Origin: Isoetes taiwanensis
Lineage: Eukaryota > Streptophyta > Lycopodiopsida > Isoetales > Isoetaceae
Assembly (NCBI GenBank): GCA_021234155.1
Contig: JAJEKV010000008.1
Span: 6,968,445-7,032,444, forward strand
DNA length: 64,000 bases
Direction: 5' to 3'
The notes under the pieces are model-generated. The model did no database searches. It was not told the origin of the DNA and saw only the letters and a list, made by a program, of their open reading frames with translations. Positions 1 through 12,100 of this stretch are shown here, piece after piece. How positions within the stretch are numbered: the stretch's first letter is position 1; each line of letters opens with the position of its first letter. A program made the position numbers and the translations under genes.

Positions 1-56
1 TAGCTGCCACGTCCCCAGATCCGTCTGTTCACTAACAAGCAGATTTTTGTGCTGCT

Positions 57-992
57 TTGAAGTGTCTTCTTACCTGTTCTAGTGCCCGTTGTCATCCTGT
101 TTACTATTGCAACCCCAACGCCAGTGCCGGTGCTTTTGGCCTCCAGACTTGTCTGCTCATTGAATGCCAGTATGTTCCAGCCGAGGCTCACCGTGCTTTT
201 GAAGACATGGCGCGGTCTGGCTTTCTGCTCGATGCGTCACCATCCATTGCGGTAAACACTAAGGATGTCTTAAAAGATCGACAGGATCTCATCCAGAAGT
301 ATCACTCAGAGGCTCGTCCTCATAGTCGTCAGGATGATTTTGATAAGGTGCTAGATTTTCCACCTCCAGAAACTGTGTCTGCTTTTCTCTCCTCCCAGTG
401 TTCTTTGGTGGGAGGGAGTGTTAGTCATGTGCCACGAGGCACTGGACTCTGAGCACAACACAGGCCAAAGGCAAGGGTCAAGTCAAGCGTCAAGTAGTAG
501 ACCTACGCCCTCGCAGCACATCAAAGAAAGTTGGCTTGGATCTCAACAATGACTCCAAGTGATTTTAGGGAAGCAAGGCCTCAAAGCCGAGGTGGTTTGA
601 CCTTCCTGAGTGGGATCCTTTCGAGGACATCAAGGAAGGATACTTTGTGCTAGTAAGGCCTGATGATGAGGATTGTCCAATATGGTTAGGGATGGCACTC
701 TCTAATGTTACCACCACCATGCCTAATGGGGAGGAGTTGCAATTCCAGGTTCAATATTGAGAACTTTGTTGAAAGGTATAAGAGGGGCAACTTGAAGAAG
801 CAGTACTCCGACTGCTGGAAGAAGAAGTGGAGGGCAAATCCTGCTGATCCTCAAAGGAGGGAATTGGTGGAGTATGTGGTATGGTCATACCCAACTTGTC
901 ACATTTAAAGGACAAGACCTACAAGATCCCCAAAAGGGAAATGGACAAAGCCATGAGCAATCTCAATGCTATAGCACTGTATGAGAGTAGAT
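57..992 (+). pseudogene. Decayed coding relic of unknown family
   Basis: An open segment at 57-452 (131 codons) is followed by further coding-like stretches in shifted frames. One, at about 600-770, includes DIKEGYFVLVRPDDEDCPIW. Another, at about 750-900, is basic and aromatic (ERYKRGNLKKQYSDCWKKKW). The last ends KDKTYKIPKREMDKAMSNLN... at a stop near 992. The charged, tryptophan-rich composition and collinear order suggest one ancestral reading frame broken by at least two frameshifts. I do not recognise the family. A domesticated or mobile-element protein is possible given the retroelement relics just downstream. The segment may continue upstream of the window. No initiator or promoter could be assigned. 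Confidence 0.35.
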
Positions 993-1189
993 AATATTAT
1001 TTGTAAATTGTGCTTGAAATTCTTGAGAGCTTTCTCAACTCGTGGTTTGTAAGTTTTATATGAGAAAAACAAGTGAGCCAATTCTTGTTTTATGATGTGT
1101 ATTTCTATTCACGTATTCAATGCAAAACCTTTTTTGTATGAGTTCCATTTTCCTGCATGAGGCCCAACTGTCAGGATCTGACCCACTGT

Positions 1190-1780
1190 AATTAAATGCG
1201 ACTTCTCTAAGCTAAAAATATATTTCACCAAGTGGTACCATGACAGATATGTCTCTTGTACAATATGCTCTCAAAGGTTTGCCTCAAGAGTATCAAAGTG
1301 TTTCTGACTATCACAAGCTACAAGACATGCTCATGCAACTCAAACTTATAGATCTTGAACAAGGTCACAAAACGTATGACCAAACGGACTAGTTTCTATT
1401 CTAGATCAATCCTTTTATTACTACATTTGGCTCTACTTGTACTTCATCTTCCTATGACTGCAGCAAAAACAATAATTCCAAGTCTGGATCTAGGCAACCA
1501 TTCACTTGATGTTATCATGCTAAAATTGGCCATATTAAGCATGATTTGCAAGAAACTCCTCAAGGATGTTGCTTGGAAGGGAAGAATTGTAATTCATCAA
1601 TATTGCTCTATAGAGTTCACAACAAAAAGCTTGGATTGTAGATTCTGGATCCATCAAGCATTTGGGAGGCCAATCTCATGGTTTTCAAAATATACATATG
1701 AGACGGTACTTAAGATAACACTCCATCTCAAAAATTGCAGAGGTAGCTCCTTATATTTGAGCATACTCTAGTTAAATTCA
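1190..1780 (+). mobile_element. Copia-like gag/protease relic
   Basis: A frame at about 1240-1370 reads LVQYALKGLPQEYQSVSDYH, which resembles the gag region of Ty1/Copia elements (LV..AL.GLP.EY). Farther on, at about 1630-1680, a frame reads IVDSGSIKHLGG, resembling the degenerate retropepsin entry WIVDSGASKH of Copia polyproteins. The frames are broken by stops and shifts and no LTRs were found, so this is a dead fragment. The family call rests on these two short motifs only. Confidence 0.4.
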
Positions 1781-2020
1781 TAAGGTTCTATTCTTTCATT
1801 CTATTACTCCATTGTGAGAGTGTCCATAAGATACAGTCATCTCTCTATGAATCTCCTTTGATTTAATAAAGGTCTGAGAGATATACTCCTTGGCGTTATC
1901 AGACCTTAGAGCTTTAAAGTGTAGTAGAGAACTCATTTTCAACTTGTATAGTAAATGTTTTGAAAATGCCAAAAGCTTGAGCCTTGAACTCTACTTGAAA
2001 AACCATGTGTCTACAAACCA

Positions 2021-2253
2021 TGTGTCAACTGAAATCATCCTCACAAGAAAGTGCTTGTTGCCACTGAATGATTCTAAGGATATATGGCATATGTCTCTAC
2101 GAAGTAGTTCCAATGGTCTACAAACCATGTGTCAACTTGTTGCCACTAAGCGATTCCATGTGTCAACTGAAATCATCCTCACAAGAAAGTACTTGTTGCC
2201 ACTAAGTGATTCTAAGGATAGATGGCATATGTCTCTATGAAGTAGTTCCAATG
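2021..2253 (+). repeat. Imperfect direct duplication of about 95 bp
   Basis: Two copies, at about 2021-2114 and 2157-2253, share the text from 'gtgtcaactgaaatcatcc' through 'gtagttccaatgg' with only a few substitutions. A short unrelated spacer separates them, giving a period of about 136 bp. Both copies are open in the same plus-strand frame (VSTEIILTRK..LLPL.DSKD.WHMSL), so the duplication preserved phase. It probably lies within the same decayed Copia-like region. Confidence 0.75.
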
Positions 2254-2897
2254 GTTGTTGAGCTTGAAATTTAGCTTACAAGTGATAAGTTGCTTGCACT
2301 TGCTTCTCAAGATTACATGCCATACATTCTAAATAGGAAGACACGCCTTAGACCATGTGCATTTGGCTGAAATTAAGGCAGGAAGATGGATATGACCAAA
2401 CCATACGTGCAGTAAAGCTTCTGATGTTCAAGAGATAGTAAAAGAAGATTCGCTTTAGATTGTTTGTTGATATGAACCACCTTTTGAAGATTTCAAGATA
2501 TACAATCTTCATGATTTAAATGACCTTCTCAAGGAGTCTAAGGTCATGAAAATTCAAATGTTTTTTGTGGAAAATATGAACTACGCCACCAGAAAACAAG
2601 ATGGAATAACCATCTTTCTATCAAACTCACTTACACTGAGTAAGTTAAGCAAACTGGCTACTAGATTTACATTTTTAATTCTAACAGTAAGACAATTGGT
2701 AGTAGAGAGATCTAAGTTTCCATCTCATTCTTAGCCACTGCTTATTTGTGCAACAAGGCTCCTACTCGGGCCATTCAATTTGAGACACTTTTAAGACTCT
2801 ATATGGCACTGGACCAGATGTGTCTAATCTTAGGATTTTCTAGATTGCTATTGTGCATAGAGAATTGCTGCAAAAGCAAAAGCAGGGTAAGTTACTA

Positions 2898-2994
2898 AGA
2901 TCTAACACTATGGACTATATTAGAGATTGAATATTCTATCCATAAGTTACTAAGATCTAACACTATGGACTATATTAGAGATTGGATATTCTAT
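2898..2994 (+). repeat. Tandem duplication of about 47 bp
   Basis: The segment starting 'aagttactaagatctaacac' and ending 'gagattggatattctat' occurs twice in direct succession, differing at one position (attga versus attgg). It lies in the same relic region as the Copia-like fragments and has no evident function. Confidence 0.75.
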
Positions 2995-3199
2995 GTAACT
3001 ACATGGAGTTTCGAATGGTCTACCAATCTCGTGCACAGTGTTGCAACAAAAGAAAAACATACATCTATGACTAGCTATTGCATAGCAAATGACAATTCAC
3101 CTTGTCTTTTCAAATTCACCTACGCTTCAGAAAAAATCTCTCACGTCAGTATAACCATCAAAGGCCTCAAGTTGTAGCCACCTTCTGTTAAACTAATTA

Positions 3200-5130
3200 A
3201 TCAAAAAATTAATATCATTACTTTTATCAAATGTAAAGCAAAGATCTTGCAACATAAGACATGTCATACAATCTAATTCATATTGCCATAAGCTGTAATG
3301 CTTCGTTTGTCTTCACTCAAGCATGCTTTAAAATATTCAATTAAGCATACTCAAGCACATCCATATAGAGGCTCGCTATTCCATCAAAACCTTAGACAAG
3401 CTTGTATTTCATACCTCAAAATCATAAGAGCCTCCAATCAGAAATGACCATAAGCGAAATGAGAGGTGCCCAGAGGCTTTAACATATAGCCTGGGCCGTA
3501 TGATCAACGGATCCAACGACCATGGTGCTCCTGGGTGCACCTCGTTTAGAATATGTATGCATTTTGCAGCTTTGTTTGAAGGTATTTATTTCATCAATTA
3601 GCGTAGTGTTGAAGGCATTTTTATGGGTATGGATCGATGCTTATATTTGCTATACAGAGCAAGCACTACAAATGTATGTAATGCAAGTCTTAGTTTGAAA
3701 GCAATTGTAAGCTCATTTCTAGACACTATTTGAGAGGATTTGGTAATCGGTCCGTCTCGATGTGCGAGGTCAATTGTAAGCCCATTTCTAGATGAGATAT
3801 GGAAGTATACTTCTGTATTTATTCATTTGCATCTGAGTGACTCAAACAATAATCGAGTGCCATGTAAATGTGTGCCATGTAAATGTGTGATTTCTGATGT
3901 CCATTCCAGCTGATTCAACGATGTGATGTTTATGGGATTTAGCAGCATCCAGTTCCCGTTCTCAATATTTGTTTCATGTTTCGACATATCTTTGTGACAA
4001 ATGTTTTTCCATGTATATATGTCGCTCATTTCCAGACATCACATGCTTAGATCCAGCTTAGGACTTTGAGAAGAACATAGGCTCCTTTTGGTACTAGACA
4101 TCACATGCTTAGATCCATCTTAGGACTTTGAGAGGAACATAGGCATTGTAGGGTATATTGACGTCCACATGTTACTGTTATAAGCCCTCTATAATATGCA
4201 TGTAACCTCCATGCTCTCAAGCCAGCAAAGACACATTAATTGCAGACGTTATAGTTGATTCATACTTTGTGATTACTGCTTCATTTTCTAACATAACCAC
4301 TTATTATTTTGATGTTGATAATTTTATTTCTTGCATCTGTTTGTCGCTCATGCTTGACTTTTTTCTAGGCAATGTAGGTGTAGATCTCCCAATGATATAT
4401 TCTCAAAATGGAACACAACTTAGGAGATTTAATTCATGTCATGTTCCTTAGGCAACCTTTCCTTTGTCCAGCATAATGAGCAAATCAATCTACAGGTAAT
4501 GTCTGGCATAACTTTCGTGCTTTCACACTTATAGTTTATATCCTTCTGTCAGGTTCAAATGAGATTTATATTTTCGATGTAATCAAATCTTAGAACTAAA
4601 GAATCAAACCATATTATTTTCTAATAATGAAATGTTTCGAATAAACTTTTTTTGTCCGTTTAGTTTAGATGTGCTCTTCGAATTATATGTTTCTAAGTCA
4701 TTTGCAAGTTTCTATAGATCCATTTTCGTATGTACAAGATAAACTAAACAAGATGTACATTTTCAAATGATGTTTAGCCACCTATTGTTCTAAAAAAAAA
4801 TCACTTTTCCACTACGAAAATAAGACATGTCTTATTTAGATTCGAAATAAGTTTGAATTATAAATGGGGTCTTTTTTTATTCCGAGGGCTTTCTATTTTC
4901 ATGGTTTTCCACTAGTATTTTAGTGGTGTCATATTTTATGACTACCATGTAGTGGGAAAACAAGTTTAAATTTGTGTCTCATTTTTAGCCCTGGAGTCAC
5001 AAATGATGTCATATATTGTATATGACAGCTATATTTTACGACAGCTGTGGAAAAAGGGCCTAAGTCGGATTTTGCCCCAAAGAGAGAGATGCTACATGGA
5101 CATATCAAGATAAGAGGAAAAAAAAATGCC
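3200..5130. other. Intergenic AT-rich sequence without recognised genes
   Basis: Reading both strands gives only short ORFs with no recognisable motifs. Small local duplications occur, such as the 'gacatcacatgcttagatcca' segment near 4035 and 4097. A stretch near 3490-3545 containing 'gggccgt..gatcaacgg' resembles the GCCGTAGGATC/CAACGG repeats found at 60-62 kb. Nothing here supports a gene. Confidence 0.6.
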
Positions 5131-5132
5131 AT

Positions 5133-5258
5133 TTGCTCCTTCTGTGCTTCTGCTTTTGCCATTAGCCATTCTTCCTCTGAATGCAAGTAAGATATTGCTC
5201 CTTCTGTGCTTCTGCTTTTGCCATTAGCCATTCTTCCTCTGAATGCAAGTAAGATATT
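5133..5258 (+). repeat. Perfect tandem duplication of about 63 bp
   Basis: The block beginning 'tgctccttctgtgcttctgc' and ending 'gaatgcaagtaagatat' is repeated head to tail with no visible difference. It lies about 0.9 kb beyond the RTEL1 stop codon. The near identity suggests a recent slip or duplication. Confidence 0.85.
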
Positions 5259-6005
5259 GCTGTGGATGCATGTAAGGTATCGCTAATCTGCATCGACTTC
5301 TGCCATAAGTGATTGTTTCTCACTCAGGCAAGCCCTTGTGCGGAAGCACCTTGTTATTAGTTCATCGTTCGGTTTCCTCATAAGTAAAAACTACGATGCT
5401 CATCTAGAAGATTTCATGCAAGTGCCAGCATTTTGCACGGGAATTCATGGCATGTGCACCAAGTATTAATAGCATATGATATTGAATATTTCCTATAAGT
5501 TCAAACAGTAAATGCCTATCATGACTTCCTTGTAGCTGCACATAGTGGAAATACAAGATGCAATTGCATGGAATGCTGATCTCAAGCTTCAAAAAGTCAA
5601 ATCTTTTTTTTAAATAATGGGAACAGAAAACTTCTCATAGGAATATGTCTGATGCAACTTTGGAGACGACGACCTTGGAGACAGAGATAGCAGCCGATTC
5701 ACACTGGAGGTGGTCACGATTCTGCAAACTGGGATACAAGAAACAACGTTCTTCACTTAGAGAACAATAAGCAATGAACATTATAATTGTCTTCTTAAGA
5801 AGCACCATTACCAGGTTTTCACGAATATTACAAAGATACCATGGTAACGACATGGACTGAAGTCACCTTCTACTTTGCATCTTCCAGTTTTACTCCTATT
5901 CTCTGCTGTTCTCCTAAAGGACTCTTTGTAATCCATTTTCCTGCTTTGTTTGAGACTGGCCGCACCTTGGGTGTTACAATAGCACATTGCTGTAGTATCC
6001 ATCTA

Positions 6006-6165
6006 TTATCCAATAGGAGAAACCTTGGGATCAAGCTTATCCTTTTTCCTGCTTCTTGGTGGAAAAGTAGAGAATGAAGGCACCCCTTGGTTCTTGCTGG
6101 TATCTTCTATTATGTCAGCTCCTTGAGACACTGCCCTTAGGTGGATCAGCAATATCCAAATCGCC
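6006..6165 (-). other. Ambiguous terminal exon of RTEL1
   Basis: After the donor at 6203 (codon phase 1) two acceptors fit. One after GCGCAAAG at 6165 gives a short tail ...[16 protein letters not shown] and a stop at 6117-6115. The other, near 6135 in CACCTAAG, opens a longer lysine-rich frame ([13 protein letters not shown]... PRSRKKDKLDPKV) ending at a TAA at 6008-6006. The longer frame has coding-like composition, so alternative 3' ends are possible. Transcript evidence would decide. Confidence 0.5.
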
Positions 6166-9100
6166 TTTGCGCAACTTAAGCAAATGAGCAGACTATACTT
6201 ACAAGAAGATCGAGTACTACTTTCTTGTTTTTCAGCAATGTATTGTTCAAAATTAGTCTGGTACTGCTTTGGTACAAAGTCAACAAATCTGACACCAAAC
6301 AGAGATCAGTTATATACCATAATAGATAGAATCCAAGACTTAAGACAGCTACCTATGTAATAGAAAGCTGCGTTCGGGTGCTGAAAATAGACCATAAATG
6401 ATTTCGAAGGAGTCGCTCAAGGCAACATGCTGCCCCTTTATACCCCGCATGCAACCCAGAAATCTTTTATACTCAGGTCCCGCCAGATATGCCTGAACCT
6501 ATGTATAAACACATTTAACTAAAGTCAATGTGCCCTGAAACAAATGTCTGATACCATAGTGAACAACACGATTTCACTCAACCACATATCCTTTGTTTTC
6601 TGTTGGAAACGCACATTGTAAATCTAAATGGTTACCGGTTTCTGCACCCTTATTTCCTTTCAGTCATATGCTAGTGAGTCTCTACAATATCACTTATCAT
6701 TTGTTTGAAGGACTAGATAGTCACCATTTTCAAAAATTCAGCAGCATTTTTGTTCCTTCTGTCAGCCATGTCTGACAACTTTTCTTGATCAGATCTTCTT
6801 GCAGTTGCGGGCACAATGGACCCCTCTTTTGGTGCACCTATTGTAGCAAGCTCCATGTCAACCGGCTCAGCTACGCGAGCAATACATGATTTCTGAGTTC
6901 TTTTAGCAAAAACTTTGTCATCACCAAGATTCCTAGTGACATCAGGAGTAATCCCACAGGGATCAACCCTAAGAGCTTGGTTTGCTGGCACAATTTCTAA
7001 TTCGTGTAATGTTTTTGCCCTCTTGGCACGATTAGCTATAAGAGTTGCAGAAAAGGATGGTTCTGGTGAAGCAACTGTACAATGCCCTCTCTGCACAATG
7101 GAAAGCATACAGTATAATTCATTGCTGGGAGACAGTTATAAAATATTCGACAGCAATCATATAAGGTTTACCAAAGGAACAGTCGTTTTACGAACGAATA
7201 TGCTTTCCTCATCCATGCATGGCAATGAACTTGCAACTCCTAAACCAACAGCTCCACACTTAACCAACATACAGCCAAACATAATAACCAGACGAATATA
7301 GAATGATGCATCCAACTAGTTAATGCAAACGTCCATTCCACCATGGAGGTATATATGCCCAAGAATAATGCACCTGGAGTTGTAAGCCTGGCTGAGAAAT
7401 CTTCAAATTTAGCATTGGGCAACACAGATGTATCTGAAACATCCATGGCAATCTCCTGTAGACCTAAGAGCATAAGCCTTAGCATAAAAGAAGACCACCA
7501 CAAAGAAGATAACAATAGAAATAAGCATTACCATTTCGACGTTGAGGAAGCAACTGATTTGAGCAATTCTTGTCCATTTTCTCGCGGAAAAATCTCGTAA
7601 GCGTAAATGCAGCATCTCCAAATTTTGAATAGCACTGTAGAAAAAAGAGACTATCATTTTTATCTGTTTTACACCAAAGTGCATAACCTGAAGATAGAAG
7701 AATTAAGCACCTTCATATACGGCCTAAGCCAGAGAGACATATGGGTTTGAGCATTTCCATGTGCAAACCTGCTCAAGAAAGTAGAAGCTAGTGAAAAAGG
7801 TAATGGTGTAACAACATGACCTTGCACAATATTAGAAACTGATTTCGAGCATATATGGAACTCATAGTAGTATGTTTGAGATGTTTACAGAAATGCAACC
7901 TTTCGTCGCAAAGAATAATTGCACCATAATCACTTTTATGACGTATAACTCGCCCAATTGCCTGGTTCACAGCTCTTGCAGCCTGCTGGACATACCACTC
8001 ATCGCCAGTTAAACCCTGGATCATAAAACATAACAAAGAACTCACTTGGTTTCCAGTGCTCTAGTTCCGACTTTTGACGTAGACAAACCTTTTAACTCTT
8101 TATACCTTATTCTTGCCTTTCGTTGAACGTGATTGTTCATTTAAATATTCACGTTTCAATCGTACCTAATTGGTCATAAGAAATCCAAGAAACATAAGAT
8201 TTGCCCACTCTGCACTCCCTTAAAACAATTGTGCATTGCATAACAGGCATATGAAAGTGTCCATGGAAATTCAGAGACATTCTTTATACCTTGGGATCAG
8301 TTTTCATAGCATATGGTATACCAGTTACTATGACAGCCCTCCCCGCATGATCCGCAAAATCCAGTCCCTCACTGACCTAAAGTTAAAATATCAATTAGAG
8401 GTTATGAAAAGCAATTACATGCAGTGAACAGAAAAATCGACTCATCCATATGTTATATTGTATGATTTGCAATGAAACGATCAAATCGAGAAAGAGATCA
8501 ATTAGAATTTGTATTTGGAAAGCAATGCTCTTTCCAACTTCCGATTGATGGTTGGACCACCTATGTCCATGAGCAAGAAATGGCATTAAAATGGAAGATC
8601 CTGACTCCTACTACCTGAATAGCCTAAGAAGAGGAGCAATAGCTGCAATTGTGACATACTGCATACACAGGACAGATACATAGTTACTTTTGAGCTGCTT
8701 AATTGAACGTCTAACAATATTCCTCTACTCTCTTTGTGGATTACTAGTTTCAGTCTGCATATGGATGTCACATTTAGCCTCATGTCATATGGATGTCGAT
8801 AAGATTCTTAAGCAGACAATATCACATCAATTGACCAAAACACCACATCAATTCATCTCACTTACTTTTCCACGGCAAACTGCAAAAAAAACAGCCCCAG
8901 AAGATGCCGATTTATTTACCTTCTGAACAAAGTCCTGTAAAGAAAATGGGTTATAAGAACTTACATGGTTCATTTAATAAATTTATACAAACAAGAACAC
9001 ACACCAAGGAAACCCAGAACATACTACCCCATAAGGATCTGGTCTGTGTATCGTACCTTGAAGAATAGGCAATTCAATCTATCTACTTTGAGTTGGCTAG

Positions 9101-12100
9101 TGCAGACAGCTCTTCTACTTAGGTATCTATCAGCTGGTTTAGCATGTACTGCCAGCCCCAGCGAATGAGAACCTAGTGAACCAGACCACTCACTGAGTTA
9201 TGGACATGAACATCTCCTTAATCAGACATTCAAGTCAAGGCCATGGGCATTGCATTCAAGGCTCTAGACTTCAAAGCAGCACTATGAGGTCTGCTGCCAA
9301 TCGAGCTCAATAAAAGACAATAGAGAGTGGGTGGATGGATGATGTTCCATGTCATGATTCTATCTAGCCTAGTCATTTTGCCATGATTCTGCCTATACTA
9401 GCCTCTCCTTGAGTCGGCCATGGGGTAACCCACCAGTCATGAATGACCCTAGTCTCAAGCAGGAAGGCTTATAGTCAAAGTTTTGGGGATAGGATGGGGG
9501 TTCAAATTAGGATTTAGGATCAGCACTAACTTTGGGGTTAGAGTTAGGGTTAACGCTCCCAATGGTTCTGAGTTAAGATTAGCACTGTTAATAGTTATAG
9601 GTTTCCATGGTTGCTGTTAGAGTAGGTGGAAGTATAGCCACTTAAGTTTATGGTCAGGATTAAGGGTCATTGAGAAGCCTAGAATTTCACAGCACCACAG
9701 TGATCACCCAAGCCTGAACGCATAAAATAATTTACATAGCTAGCATGAGCTTTCAGAGTCTTCATCCCTTTTTTTCTTCTTTCGACATAGCACATCACAA
9801 ATTGTATTCACTCACAAAGGTCAGCACAGAGTTGCCACCATGTCTAAACCAGTCACTTTTTCTCTGTCACCAAATACTTTCAAGGAAACCCAACATCTCC
9901 TTTGTCCTCTAATAAAGTTAAGACAGTGTATGATAAATGGTCACTTAGTTAGGTATTTCAGTTTTTAACATATGAACTTTATCAGACTGTGATCTTTGGC
10001 CGGATGTATTTGAAGACATTCAAGTTCTGATGGTCATCAGGGTAGCGGAATAGACTTATTAATTTTAACAGAAGTTCATCTGGCAAGGTGAATTCAAGTA
10101 GCCCACTACCCTTACACTCTCTACCTATAAGTACTTCTGAGTACTTATAGGTAGAGAGTGAGTGTATTATACAAAATATTGGATCATATGAATCATCAGA
10201 ATTTTGTATATGATCAGCCTATCAGTCTAATTTTACAGTCCACGAATTTAGAAGCTTCAACAATCAAGCTCGTGCATGCATCTTAAACAAAAATAGACCC
10301 TGTTTTAACTTACATCATGGGCCTGATTAAACAAAGCAGATTCTTTCGGCTCCACAACTGGCTGCTTATGCTTACATATCCTCTCCCAGACAGTGAGATT
10401 ATTCCCAGCTTTAGCCTGCATGGGTATTTCGTTTCAGCACATGAACCATAAAAACAAGCTTCAATAAGGATCTACAAAATACTTACTGGGGTCTGCCAAG
10501 CTTCAATGGAGGCACTGAGCACATAGTAAGAAGGAAAGAAAACAAGCAGGCCATTGGGAACAATGCGTGCAAAATTCACTACAGTGAAAAAAATAACTAA
10601 GTAAATTCTCAACTGCAGAAAAAAACAAGATCAAATTTTCAGCTGCTACTCGGCAGTTTACATCCCTTTCTAGAATACGGCAATTTTAAAATAAGTAAAC
10701 ACTTACCAAGTGCATTACCAAGCTCAAGCTTGTACTCCAATGAATCGCGCACTTGATAGGATGAGTTCAACGGTCGCCCGGAGGGCCCTGAAGGAATCAC
10801 TCCCACCCATATTTGATTGGGTTCTATTACGTGCGGATTTTCTAGCCGTATCTCAAATGCCCTATCCAGGGATGCATTACAAAAGTTATTGAAAGAACAA
10901 ACAAATGAGGAAAGAAGGAAAAAGAGAATATTACTGTATCTACCACAGACCCTTGATTAGACCAAATTCATGCATCGATTATCAATCATCTAAGAACACC
11001 TTTGAAAGTGTCTAGCTTTGAAAGTGCAAGCAAGGAAAAAAAGCAATACAAAAACATAAGCCAGAATCTGCTATCACATTGACTTTCCTGTAGCCCTGCT
11101 ACTCCGAGAATTTGGAAGATTTCTTATGGAGCTAATCTTTTTTCTTTGCTTTTTTGGCCTTCTATAAAGTCACATCTTTTAAGAGATTTGACTGTTTTAT
11201 TATGGAATATGGAGCATAAGAATCAGCACTATTTTGCTGTGGCTGATTTTCCCTGTTTGACACTGCTCTTTCTGAGTGCGATGAGTTTATAGACATATAA
11301 AGCCAGACATTTATGCTCCTAAAAGTTCACAACTGCTGCAATATGGTTGGGATCCAAAAAGACATTGCACTGAAAAGAAACCTTATTAGTACGGCATAAG
11401 GTGCTTCTTTATAAACTATTGAAGCTACAGGTTCCTTGCAGCCAGGTCATGGAAAATTGGAAGTGGTTTTTTCTCAGAAAACACCATTCATAATAGTGCC
11501 TGACTCTGTACGTAGGCATCACAAATTAGAACCCGGCCAGAATGGTCTAATTTGCATTGTCCACGATCTTGAAAGAACCAATCATGTGCTCAATTGCTGC
11601 ATCTATAAGGGCTTTCACTTCAAAAATTTCCTGTTTGAAGAATACATACAGGTTCAGTTCAGCAGCAAAGGAATCCAATGGTGCTAGTGTGCCAGAGGTT
11701 AAGATTATGGAACGGACACCCATTGTTGCAAATGCTTCCATTGCAATACCCGGGTTGAAACACCACCAGCTCAGGGTTCGTGAGTTTTTCTCATCTGCAA
11801 ACGTTATTACAACCAGCAAATATCTCTCAAAAAATCCGAGGAATGGTTTTGGAAGTCAAATTAAAAGATCCCATAGGCATACCTTTCCCTTTTTCTGTGG
11901 CTTTCTTATATGGGACATGAACATGAACCTACAACAAATAAACTTGCTTTAGCTTTCTTAATCCCCAGACTAGAAATCAAATATATCTGTTCACATCCAG
12001 CCTAGAAAAAAAATTGTTCGTGAACATATCTGTTGGCCCTTTTAAATTTGGTATTGAATCCTAATATGTGCAAAGAACAGCTTGACTCGCTAGTTTCAGA

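Noticed and set aside
7432-7458. Acceptor CTACAG before GAGATTGCC as the start of an RTEL1 exon
   Set aside because: It breaks the reading phase. The downstream acceptor TTTCAG at 7434 restores it, so the exon starts at 7433.
9540-9560. Telomere-like 'gagttagggttaacg' text near the RTEL1 gene
   Set aside because: Only a single TTAGGGTT-like unit; no array. Coincidental despite RTEL1's telomere role.
11436-11570. Candidate RTEL1 exon just downstream of the exon at 11650-11794
   Set aside because: All frames contain stops. The missing LENPHVI...IWVGV segment was instead found, in phase, at 10707-10861.
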